From the NCBI GenBank assembly GCA_037976565.1, contig CP137682.1, positions 29,868,782 through 29,932,781 of the forward strand: DNA of 64,000 nt, read 5' to 3'. The notes under the pieces were generated by a model, which saw only the letters and a program-made list of their open reading frames with translations, was not told where the DNA came from and searched no databases. Of this stretch, positions 39,301-51,300 are shown one piece after another (positions within the stretch are counted from its first letter, which is position 1; every line of letters begins with the position of its first letter). The translations under genes were made by a program, and so were the position numbers. Source of the stretch: Mesocentrotus franciscanus. Taxonomy: Eukaryota > Echinodermata > Echinoidea > Camarodonta > Strongylocentrotidae.

Positions 39301-42300
39301 TTACATAGCATATTAATAATCGAATGAATAAGAATAAAATTGATTTTAAAACTGATATATATGGATCACACTCTAACTTAAAATCAATTTTAAGGCTAAA
39401 ATCGATCTTAAAATTGATTTGGATCACACTCTAACTTAAAATCGATTTTAAGGCTAAAATCGATTTTATTTATTTGATGAAACAGGTCCTAAAATCGAAA
39501 TCGATTTTAGGCCCTTAAAATCGATCGGATCGATTTTAAGATCGATTTTAGGGCTTAGTGAAACACCCCCCTGGGGGGCATTTCATCAACATTTGTCCCC
39601 CGACAACTGTCAGCTCTGACTAAATTTGACCAATCAGAGGCCTGGAAATTAGTCGGTGACAATAAAATTGTCGGTGAAAATGATATTAGTCGGTGAAAAC
39701 CACCGACTAATTGTTTCATGAAACGCCCCCCAGGAGTCCCTGAAATGTCACGCAGTTCTAGGTTGGACTAGGATTTATCTTGAGGCCAAGTTTCATGACA
39801 ATGGCTGTATCCATTCTTGAGATATCCTGCGGACAAATTCATCGAAGAATAAAGAAAAATCCTCACGAAAGCAAAGAGGTGATACGGATGTACGTATCAC
39901 CTGACTAGACATTAAATTCGTCACGGAGACGAATTAGGTGATCTGCCGCTTTGATCGAGACATAAAACATATAGAAACTTGGTAGAGATTTGGTATTTAA
40001 AAAAATCACACCATCCACTCATATAACACGCCTATGAGCAAGCTCAGGGGCCGTATTCTGAACCCTGTGTTATCTCTAATATTGTTGTATCTTTGAAGAT
40101 AAGATAAAGTTGGTATTCTAACATTGTTGTAACTTTTGTTGTATCTTTTGTTGTATCTTTTCTCTCATTTCTTTGATCGCGCCTGCGCTCAAACTTTTGT
40201 GCGCTTGTAATAGTGCGTACTATTAAAAAAATGGCGCTTAATCCTCATTTGCATATGCGCACGGGAGATATTATGACATGATAAATTGGTACTCTGAAAA
40301 TTGTTGTATCTTTTATCTTATCTTATCCTGCGTGGTATTTACAACAATATTTACAATAGGTAGGGGGTTGTTGTATCTTTCGGGGTGATATAATGGCGGC
40401 AATATTCCTTGCCCAGAACCAACTTCGTGCCAATAGACGAGTTAGAAGAAGATTGTGTGTTGACCGGAGACATCACAGATGAGAACTTTCTAAGAAATTA
40501 CATGCTAGGATATGACGATTTTAATGCTCTCGATCTATAACCACTAATTGAAAGCGTGACTTGTCTTCATGATCCACATGCCACAGCGCATTATTATGAT
40601 GACGCGCGTAATAAGCACTCAATTTACTAATTACGCCCAAGATTAGTATGCGCTTGGCGCATCATTAGATATGGCTTAAAGTATTTCTATTGGTTGACCT
40701 ACTTATCATGCTTATATAAAATAGATTTTGATTGGTAGGGTCCATAAAAATGGGCGTGTCAACAGTGGTCAAAGATAAGATAGAGGCGGTCCTTCAAGAG
40801 ATAACACAGGGATAAAATGATTTTCAGAATACCAACTTACAACAATATTAGCGCTGTGTTATCTCTGGAAGATACAACAAAAGATAACACAAAACTTACA
40901 ACAATGTTCAGAATACCGCCCCAGGAGGTTTGCGACACTACGCGGCCGATCACCTAATAACACAGAGTCAATGAGAAATTCGGACTTTGAAGAAAAAAAA
41001 CACCCTCCGTTCATATAACACGTACAAGTAGAAAACATAAGACAGTATTTGCAGTCTCGAATTTCTCACAACGATTCATTCTCAGATCAAAATTTTTATG
41101 ATGTTACATTTTGTAGAGTAAGGTTTCAGCTACAATATATTAAAAGTAAGGAGACATATTCAATATATATATGATTAGATCATGAATCAGGTAAAAAACC
41201 ATGACCATACATATTTGATTTATTTGACAGTGATTGACTACATAAGTGAAGAATAAATAGTCACACAATGGATGTGCAGTGTCACATTTGCTTGACTGAT
41301 CATGATAATTGTATTTTATCTGAAAACATGAAAATTATTAATCATGAATTTGATAAGGTAGAAAACTGTGGAATTAAGGCGTGTTTTTGTATGTATTTTA
41401 CACACTCGATCGCTATGTAATTATGAATTTCCTTTTGTTTTCTATGCACTTTTCATCTTCTCTCTCCTCAATCACTCTATTTAGTCTTTTGACTTTACTT
41501 ATGTAAATGAAGTTAATAATAATAATCTGATAAGGAGACCATATATAATTTGATTTTATAAAATGGGTTCAAGAATGTAGCCAATGAGAAGCGTCAAAAT
41601 GGATCACGTGTGCGTGCATTAATTTTAACAATACGCACACAGAGAGCATTTTGGTGATATCAGCCGTGCAAAAAGTGCGCAACAGAAAAGCATAACGCAC
41701 GGCTGCGTGTAAATCAATGGATGTTTACCGTGCATTGCACAGTTTGGTTATGAGGTCACTGCCATCGCGATCGTTATTTCTTATGAAGGTTGCAGGTTTA
41801 CAGTGTATAATATCGCCTTGCTAATGGGGCTTTCACATATACACTCCGGGGCCCGTACGGCGAGTAAAAACAGACATTTTGGGAAGTTTCGGCCGGCTCC
41901 CGTACAGTTCCTACGGGCGCCGGGACATTTTTATAGGCCGTACGGGCGCCGTGGTGCTGAGTTGGCTGCTCCCAATTCTCCCGGCGTTTTTAACTGACCG
42001 TTAGGCCGAAGAAAGCCCGTAAAGGGCCCGTGGGGCACCGTACGGGTCCCGTGCGGGCTCTGGACGGTGCCCGGACGGGCCCCTCATGAATTTTTCTGTC
42101 AATTTTCAATGGAGGCGCGGATGTCAGAGGACAAAGAGTTCAATACACCGGACGGCACCCAGCCGGGCGCCTTGAGGTCCCCGGCCGGGCCCCGGGAGCC
42201 ATCGGGTGCACCTGTTCATCGGAAGGAGCCCGTAAGATGACCGGACGGCACCCGACCGGCACCTTTAAGGGCACCTTGCATTTTCACTCGACCAATTTTC

Positions 42301-45300
42301 ACCGGGCACCTCTCGGGTGCCGCAGAATATGTGACCGCACATGCCGTAGAAATGAAAATCGGAAGGTTCCCGTACGGTATCTAAAATCCACGGCAAGCCG
42401 CCGGGTAGGGAAGATCGTACGGGGCCCGGTTTATATGTGACCTAGGCATAAGTAAGATTGTCGACCCATTTTATAAAACAAATAATACACAGGTTTTCGT
42501 TCGTGACGTTATGGCGATGCAGCGCTATTCGGGTATTCACAATGGCACAAAATACACTCGGCTACGCCTCGTGAATTTTATTGCACCGTAGTGAATATGC
42601 GCTGCATCGACCATAACGCACTCACACCTGTGTATTATTTGTATAATATTAACACGGAGGGTTGATACGTGACATACGGTTATTTCACTTATAAATTGTA
42701 ATCTAATATATTCATGTACCTCAGCTGGTACACCCTTTGTGACTTGCATCTTCCCTTTTCTATCCCCTCCTTTGTTGGTAATAATAATCTTACTATTGCA
42801 TGATACTTGTCAGGTCATGGACGACACGGGTACAATATTATATAACGATGGTTGATGATGAAGAGATAAACCCAAGTATACACGATGCCATAGCTTGTAA
42901 ATATTACCTTCCTCATGAATTTAATTCAAATTTTATGTATCATAAACAGTCATTCAGCTTATTTCATACCAATGCTCGTAGTCTTGCCAAAAACCATGAA
43001 TATGTAAAAGTCCTTCTTTTGTCTTCTTTAACAATACACTTTTCAGTAATAGGTGTTACTGAAACTTGGTTGAGTGATAACTCACCACCTATATATAATA
43101 TCAATACCTTGAACCATAATGCATGACCGCACAGAGGAATTTTTCCTGTTGGGGACCGGGGAAAAATGCAACGAACTATTGATAATTTTGTGGGGGCTGC
43201 CCGCTACGCTAGCCCCCGCTGCGTACAGTCGTGATTCAGTGGCAAAGTAATGGCCTCGTAACTGTGAGGCCCCAGGATAAAAACCGTGTCGATGTGCTAT
43301 TATTATTGCCCTTTTGTGAGGCATTTCCTCATTTCTGTCAGTTATGACTTAAGGGCGTAGGACCCCTAGTTGATTAGCATAGTAGCATACAGATGCTTAA
43401 GCAGTCACGCAAAACAAACACTTAGAAATTATTATTCAATAAAATCTTAGAATGTAAACTGTTATCTAGATCTATTAGGAATAAATCATTGTCAAAATCA
43501 TTCCATAAATTGGGGTAAACAAAATATTCCAACGTTATGAGTAACAGTGTATATATCTATTATTTGTCGTATAAAATAAGCCCAGATCTTACCTTCGACA
43601 ATAATTTCATTGACTCAATAAGTGTAGAAATTAACTTGCATAATAGCATTTGTGTTATTGTTTCTACGGTCTATCGGCCTCCAAATACGAACGTTGATAT
43701 ATTTTTGGAAGATTTAAACATTTTATTAGAACGGATAAATCATGAAAATAAGGATGTATACTTGATGGTGATTTAATATAGGCCTTTTGAACTCGGATAA
43801 TAATTATCATAATCCTTTAATGAATATTTTACAAGCGAATTCTTTCATCTGAGCCATTGATAAACCTACAAGAATTCCGCAGAACACATCAACTTTGATA
43901 GACAATATTTTTACGAATGTTGTTACTGAACATATTATGAATGCTTGTCTAGTTAACAGTGAAATATTTGATCACATTCCTATATTTCTTATTTGTAATA
44001 ATGATTTCATGTCTCGTACAAAACATAAGGAAATATCAATGTGTCGTAAATTTACAAAATAAAATATATGATTTAATGATGGAAACATGGAATGATGTAC
44101 TATCTCGTAGTAAAACTGATACTGGATGTGGACTATTTTGGAATATATTTTCAGCCCACTTTAATAGATGTATTCCAAAGACTAAAGAAAATATAAATAA
44201 AAGAAAACCACAAAATCCATGGATAACGAAAGGAATTTTTTGTTCGATTAAGAAAAGATATATATTGTACAAACGTAGTCTCCGACATCCAAGTAACGAG
44301 AATAAAAACGAATATAAATGATATAGGAATAAATTAACAACAATAATTAGACTCGTAAAATGTACTATGTAAAAGAATTTGAAAATGCCAACGGCAATAT
44401 GGCATCTAATTGGAAAGTCATAAATGACACTCTTCGAAAGCAAAAGACCAAGTCAAAAAGTAATATTAACTATGATGGTCAGACAATTTTAGACTCTAAA
44501 GAGATAGCAGATTGTTTTAATGAGCATTTCGTAAATGTAGGCCCTATTCAGGCATCAACAATAAATTCCAATGGTTCAGATTATTTACGATTCCTTTCGA
44601 ATCCATGTGATAAATAATTTTTCTTTATGCCTACAAACTGTGTTGAAATTTTGAATATTGTCAATTAATTGAAAATAACTTATTTTTGTAGTCATGATGG
44701 GATGAGAACGCATTAAAAAAAAAATAAATAACAGGAAGTATTGTAACGCCTCTAGTACATATTTGTAATTTATCCCTTACGACAGGGGTCTTTCCGGACT
44801 CATTGAAAATAGCAAAAGTAATTCCAATATACAAAAAAGACGACTATTTCTAGTTTCAAATTACCGACCTGTTTCTATCTTACCAAGTATTTCTAAAGTC
44901 TTAGAAAGACTGGTTTATAATAGAATGTATGATTTTCTTTAAAAAATGAATTGCTGTATGAAGATTAATATGGTTTTAGAACATATCATTCAACGGAGTT
45001 AGCATTGTTACAAGTATTTGATAGAGTGTCAAATGCCTTAGCTGATCAAAAGCATGTTATTAGGGTATTCATGGATCTGAGCAAGGCATCTGACACTCTT
45101 GACCATACAATACTTATGCGTGAATTGGAATACTATGGATTGAGGGGTGTTGCTATACAATGGTTTAAACATTATTTAACAAATAGAAAACAATATGTTT
45201 GTTATGATTAAAATAAATCAGAATTATTATCTATAACGTACGGAGTGCCATAAGGGTCAATCCTCGGCCCTTTGTTATTTTTGATACATGTAAAAGATAT

Positions 45301-48300
45301 TTATAATTCATCAACAGACGAAGGAAATCATTTTTGATTTTCGTCGCTCTTCACATTCTCATGAGCCTATTACTATTCACGGACATCCCATAGAACAAGT
45401 CCCAGAATACAAATATCTAGGGACAATCATCGATAACAAACTGAATTGGAATTCAAATTCACAAGTACTCGCAGGAAAAGCTAATGAACGGTTGTATTTC
45501 CTAAGGAAATTAAGGGAATTCCGAGTTGACAATACCATCCTGGTACTATTCTACCAAAGTCTGATACAAAGTATCCTTACTTTCAGTCTCATGTGTATGT
45601 ATGGGAACCTGTCAAATGAGAATGTGAAGAAGCTTGATAGAGCTAGGAAAGTTGCTCAGCGAATTACTCACACAGAGTTGCCCACAATTGGTGCTCTGTA
45701 TGAAAGAAAATTCATAAAATAATGCAAGATTCTTTTCATCCATTACATGAGCTTTTCAAGTTCAACCGTTCGGGTATACGTCTAACAGTGCCTAAAACAA
45801 TACGATGTAGATTCAGACAATCTTTCTTGCCTAATGCCATACACATTTTCAACAATTCTGTGAAACGATGATTTTCTAAATGAGTGTATGTAATGTGTGG
45901 ATGGTTTGGGTGCATGCATGGAGCCAGGTCATAATCTTCTCTCCTTTTCTGTCTTCTCTCACTTCACCTGAAGCATTGTTTTGGGTGTGCATCTAGCCAT
46001 TCTACCACTTTTCTTCTTATAATTTATTTCCTTATTTATCTCCTTCCTCTATCTCTACTGTATAGATGTACCTGACTTCACTCATGCCCGCACACGCGCA
46101 TGCATAAATTGGTATGTCTAATGCTCTGATCACAACTCTAGTTTTTGCATGTCCTGTCATCTAAGCAAGGTCACCTCCATGATAACTATTTTTCGAACAG
46201 TTGCTGTCTTTTGCCATTCTTATTTTAATTAATTTTAATATTTCAAATGTTAGGATTAAGTGCAATAATGTAACCTATAACAGTAAATGTTTTCAACTCA
46301 ACAAATTTTTTTATGTTTGAGAAGAGGTGCATTTATCTATTTAGAGGAAATAACTGTCTTTTATGATAGTGTTTAAATGCCATTCACTGTCCAAAATGAT
46401 GTGAAACTGTAATCTTTTAATTGATGAATAATGTAGTTTGAGTGCATGCATGAATGCAAGCTGCTATGTTCTTTCTCCTTCCCTCTTCCCTCCTCCCTCC
46501 TTTCACCTGAAACTTTTGTTTTTAGGTGTGCATCTCTCCCTTTTCTACCACTTTTTCTTATTTCTCTCCTTTCTTCTACACTGCATCTCTATTGTATACA
46601 TTGTATTGTATACAGACTTCATGCATGCCCTCTCACATGTTTTTAGTATGTATGGCGCTGTCCCATGACACATGTAAATGTGTAATGGCTAGGCTCCTTA
46701 CTCGACATAATTTTAAGTTTAATTTTCAACATTACAGGGTCTATCTCTAGCGTGCAATGTCGAATGTCGATGACTAGTTTGTCTTTTTTTACCACGGGCA
46801 GTCACTGTTCTTGATAGCCTGTACTCTACCTCATCTCTTCCTTCACAGAGCTCTTCGTTTTCTGTCACCTTCTCTTTCTCCCTCAAATTTCCTTTCTGTT
46901 CTACTCCATGCGACTCCTCTCTCTCTCATTTGTTCCTTTCTCCATTTTTCCCTCATACTCCTTTTCTGGGAGAGAAGGGGTGAATGTTCAGAGCACTTAA
47001 TTCATCTATTTCATGCATTCTGTGCATTGTCGAGATTCAATTTTTAATGCCAGTTTTCAAGTTTACATGTCAGTTTTGTTATTGCTATTATTGCTATTAT
47101 TATTATTGTTGTATTTTCTTTGTATCCTCGAATGTACTTATATATAGTTTATGTTGCTTGTATATGTATGTCACTCGCCAGTGGGGGACGAATTTCTGTA
47201 TTTTTAAAATAAATAATAAATACATAAAATAAATAAATTATCTTGAATCTTGAATCTTGAAATGCACTGCAGTATATTTTATTCGCTGATGACACCAATG
47301 CATTTTGATCCAATTCAGGTTTTCAGATCCTTTTAAGGACTATTAACGTTGAATTACCAAAATTATCAGAATGGTTTAGAAGTAATAAACTGTCCCTAAA
47401 TTTAAAGAAAACAAACTATATAATTTTTCAGAACAGGACAAACAACGATATTCCTTACATTGAAATTACTCTGGATGGTGAATTATTGGGAAAAAAGGAT
47501 AGCACAACATTATTTGGTGTTTTTATTAATGAAAATCTGAGGTGGAATAATCATGTGCAATATATTTCTAATACTATTTCACGTAATATTGATATTCTCT
47601 GTAAATTGAAATACTAAATATGTCCCTTCAAATATCTTGTTTATGTTATATAATTCATTAATACTGCCGTATATTTCATATTGTAACATCTGTACTGATT
47701 CTTCCTATCGCGACCACACCAATCCCTTGTTCTCAAGACTAAAAACTCTAAAAGCTGATGATATAAATATTCTACAAATAACACATTTCATGTTCGGCTT
47801 ACAAATAGGTCTACAGCCTTTATACTTTTCCCCATTGTCTAATTTGAATTAAACTATCCACTCTTATCCTACAAGGCAAACTGAAAAATTCCATTTAAGA
47901 AATTCAAAAACCGTATTGGCTCTCTAATCCATTAGGCACATCGGCCCAGACATCTGGAACTCTCTGCCCATTGAAATAAGAAACCTTAGGACATTGTATT
48001 CTTTTAAGAAGGCGGTTAAAACTATGTTGTTGTCTATTAGATCCTGTCGTATGCCATTCTACTATATTCATGTTTGTGTGTACAGTGACTATACACTCAA
48101 CCAATAATCGTCCATGACCTAGCATCGTTTATCCATCCATGGATGAACCTGCATTCAATCAGCAGATGTATTAGTTTTATTGTATTAAAAGAAAACAAAC
48201 GCTACTTCTCTCCCCTTTCCTTTTCTTCTCTGCAAGTCACTCTCCTGCTTTCTTATTTATATTGCTGTATCTAAGTTGGGGGCTGCGGGCACGTCAAGCT

Positions 48301-51300
48301 ACTTTGCTCATGCTGTAGCCCACCTGCATCTAATGTATGCTAATTATGCATTCAGTATATTTGTTTAATTTCGTATATTTTCTGTATATATACATGTGGC
48401 TTCATGATTGATGATCGCGGACTAAGAAAATTTGTGAATTAATATGAGACAAGCAAAATTGTATACACGCTGTTATTCCCACAAAAAATGGCATTTGAAT
48501 ACAATGGGCAGTGAAGACCTTCATTCATTGTATGGATGACTCCATCTTTTTAGTAGGGCTAGATTACTTTAAGTGGATATATATTAACTATAATTCACCA
48601 CAGCTTGACACGATACTGGTGCGGTAAAAAAATTATCACAGCGTAATTTTATTAAAGTGGTTATCGCAGGAACTGTTGTAAAGTTGTTACACACCATCAT
48701 AAGTCATTTAAATATACACGTTGAACAAATTCCGAATATTCCAACAGAATTTCGGAAATTTGTACATAAAGACTTTATGGATAACGTATTTTGGATGCTA
48801 TCGAAACTTGCAAAAAGATGGTCATCTCTGACTATCCTCCCCCCCCCAAAAAAAAGGGTTTTGTTAAAAATTACCCATTCATTGCTCGTATTCTGTAAGT
48901 ATCGGAGTTTGCGAATCTCAAAGATTTGTATAAACATCTCATGGTCATTATTTTGTGCTACCTGAATTAAACACTTTAGCGGAAAATGGCCCGTATGCGT
49001 ACAGCTATAGAGTGATGCTTTAAAAGGTTATTTTCGTAAGGTAATCAAATTAAATGCACAAATCTGTGTTAAGTGCCTTGTTACAAATTATTTCATTCAC
49101 CTGTTACGAATGATTGTATGTCAATAGTCATAACGCGAATTACGTACATTACGTGTTGCTAGGTAGGACAAGCCATAATATTTATCCTACCTAGCAACAA
49201 TTAATATATGCCATTCTCAATTCTGACTTTTGACATTATTCGTAACAGGTAAATGACATAATTTGTAACGAGACACTTAACAGGATTTGTGCATTAAATT
49301 TGATTACATTTCGAAAATGGTCTATTCACAGTTCATACAAAACAAAAACAAAACAAGAACAGCAGCAGGAGGGAAAGACGATTATTTATATTGCCTTTTA
49401 ATGTACCCCTTTCATAATTACAAAGACTAGGGATGCTCATTCCATTGAGATATAAATCTATAAATTCTATCAAGGAGCATTAAAAGCTATTTGCTTCCAC
49501 CTCCCTGCTCATACGACTTTTGCCAAGTTGGAATTCAATGCGGTAATGAGAAAAAGGCTCTTTTAGTGTAAATTGTATATCTGGGGGTAACATCTAAATA
49601 TAAGCTTATTATAATCGTTGTCTACAATCGATTATATTTGGGGGCGCTGCATGAGTTTAAAGTTTCAACTACGTAATATTTTCCGGGCCTAAAAAGGAAT
49701 GCGTAAAAATGAACGCATTAATAACGATTGTATTTTTATCCTTTGATCCAACAGCTACCAGAGAGAGAGAGAAAAAGGAGGGGAGGGGTCAAAAAGGTAC
49801 ATAGTAGACAACTGATTTTCATTTAGTTTCATTTTTCAAACCTCATACGAATATGCACGAGGAATGAGAATTGCACTGATATGTTTTTAAAAGATGTGGC
49901 ACCTTGCAACTTAAAATTAGCAATTACCCGTTGTAACAGACTAGACTGAAAACCAAAAAACAATGGGGGAAACAAAACAAAATTAAAGACATGACAACAA
50001 CAACAACACCACCTACAGCGCCATCACCAACAACAACTGCAACAAAACATATGACCTACTACTAATGAAAATGAAAAATCCTCTAATTTTTTCTCATTTA
50101 AAGGTAAAAGGAGGCGCGATGTCTCAGGTGGTAGAGCAGTGGTCTCGTAATCCGGCGACCCGGGTTCGAAACCAAGTCGATGTGCTAGTGCCCTTTGGTA
50201 AGGCATTAATCCTCATTACCAGGTCCCTCGGAGAGGACCTAAAAAGCCGTCGGTCCTCTGGTTGCTTACTAACAAGCATTTTTGCTTTCTTAGCAGTCAG
50301 GTAAAATAACCACCACAACCTTCAACTTTCAACTAATAAGCCTACCATTTTAAAAGTTTGTAACTGTTATTCTTGCGATTAATTTTGTTATGTTTTATCT
50401 TTGCCTTTAACTCATATCCATCTTCAAGCATAGCATAGGCCCTGTTTTCATTTATACATAAATATGCAAATATATCTGATAAAACAGCGCTTCTTAACCT
50501 TTGTTTTTAACTCGAGACCCACCTTACAAAAACTTAACGAGAAAAAAACTGACAAGAAAAAATGACACAAGAAATAAAGATCGAATTGTGTGCTCATTAT
50601 AATGTGAAGTGCCACTGTCAGTAACTACGACATCGCTTATTTCATAAAGACACAAACAGAGAAAAATAGCATGTAACAGTTTATAGATGAATTCCAGCTG
50701 TATCATGTAAAATCAAACACTATTTTATTCGTATATTATTCTATTTTGAAATTTATGATTTGGCCGACCTTACGGTCCAACTGACAGAGCTTTACGACCC
50801 ACGGGTTGAGAAGTGCTGATGAAAAGCGATTAATGTTGATTTGGGATACCCTTTCTAAAATGAATAAATAAATGAATAAATAATCATAATGAATAGATAC
50901 AAGACTTTAAAACACTTTTCTTAATTTCAGCTGTTATATTGTCAACATGTAAACTTGTTCATACGTCATGTTATAATCCTCAAGTTAAATGCGTGCAATT
51001 TTGTTTTTAGATTTAATTCTATGCTGGATAGTCAATGTACTCCTCTCTCTTCTGTTTCTCTTTATGCCTGTCTCTGTCTCTCTCATTCGTTCTCTCTCGA
51101 TTTCGACCTCAGCCATAATACAAAGTTTTGGTATAGGGTCATGAATTTGGTTCGAATGAACATATTGGAAGCATATGCGATTTTACAATATTCAATGATC
51201 GTTGTCGCGGTTGAAATCGAGTCTAAAGTGATGAAATTGTAAATAATAAGCTCTTTATGTTGTATAGTTCCCTCTCAAGGCTGATATTACTTTAGCTTTA

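Larger units (their letters stand above)
30362..39733 (+). mobile_element. Relic of a ~9.4 kb P/THAP-like DNA transposon
   Basis: The insertion interrupts the dispersed repeat above. Ends are similar inverted repeats (left ctggggcgtgtttcatcaac; right, complemented, ctggggggcgtttcatgaaa), flanked by gatgccct / gagtccct, which agree at 6 of 8 bases; P elements make 8-bp duplications. Inside are THAP-domain remnants on the plus strand. Subterminal aaaatcgattttaa palindromes crowd both ends (30383-30490, 39335-39560). No intact transposase core was recognised between 33.1 and 39.3 kb. Boundaries on the right are uncertain because a short element with the same end type occupies 39571-39733. Confidence 0.55.
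28762..39904. repeat. Copy of a dispersed ~1-2 kb repeat family, split by a 9.4 kb insertion
   Basis: The left part (28762-30361) begins gacgaattaggtgatacg and contains blocks found in the tandem units at 61.6-64 kb: a tgatgacgtca segment, catactctatcc, and a CpG-rich gcacgcgtacgcgcgcattt. The right part (39734-39904) contains tttcatgacaatgg and gaagaataaagaaaaatcct, the usual 3' end of the family, then gtgatacggatgtacgtatc. The family resembles DNA-transposon-derived or composite repeats; its class is unknown. Confidence 0.6.
42800..48180 (+). mobile_element. Degenerate CR1/Jockey-type LINE (element A), interrupted twice
   Basis: Plus-strand frames collinear with a non-LTR ORF2. The endonuclease begins at 42850-43126 (FHTNARSLAKNHEYV, GVTETWLSD) and continues at 43537-43776 (VSTVYRPPNTN) and 43870-44000 (DNIFTN...FDHIPIF). 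The reverse transcriptase is at 44745-45314: NYRPVSILP, VFMDLSKASDTLDH (consensus Phe of AFD is Ser), GSILGPLLF. The FADDTN box is at about 47272, followed by LSEWFRSNKLSLNLKKT and, near 47950, IWNSLPIEIRNLRTLYSFKK. Frameshifts and stops are frequent. A SINE-like sequence interrupts the endonuclease at about 43127-43440 and LINE B interrupts the RT at 45314-47264. Confidence 0.85.

Noticed and set aside
42237..42440. 67-codon frame in the GC-rich element
   Set aside because: Open only because of GC-rich repeated words; it lies inside a non-autonomous transposon.
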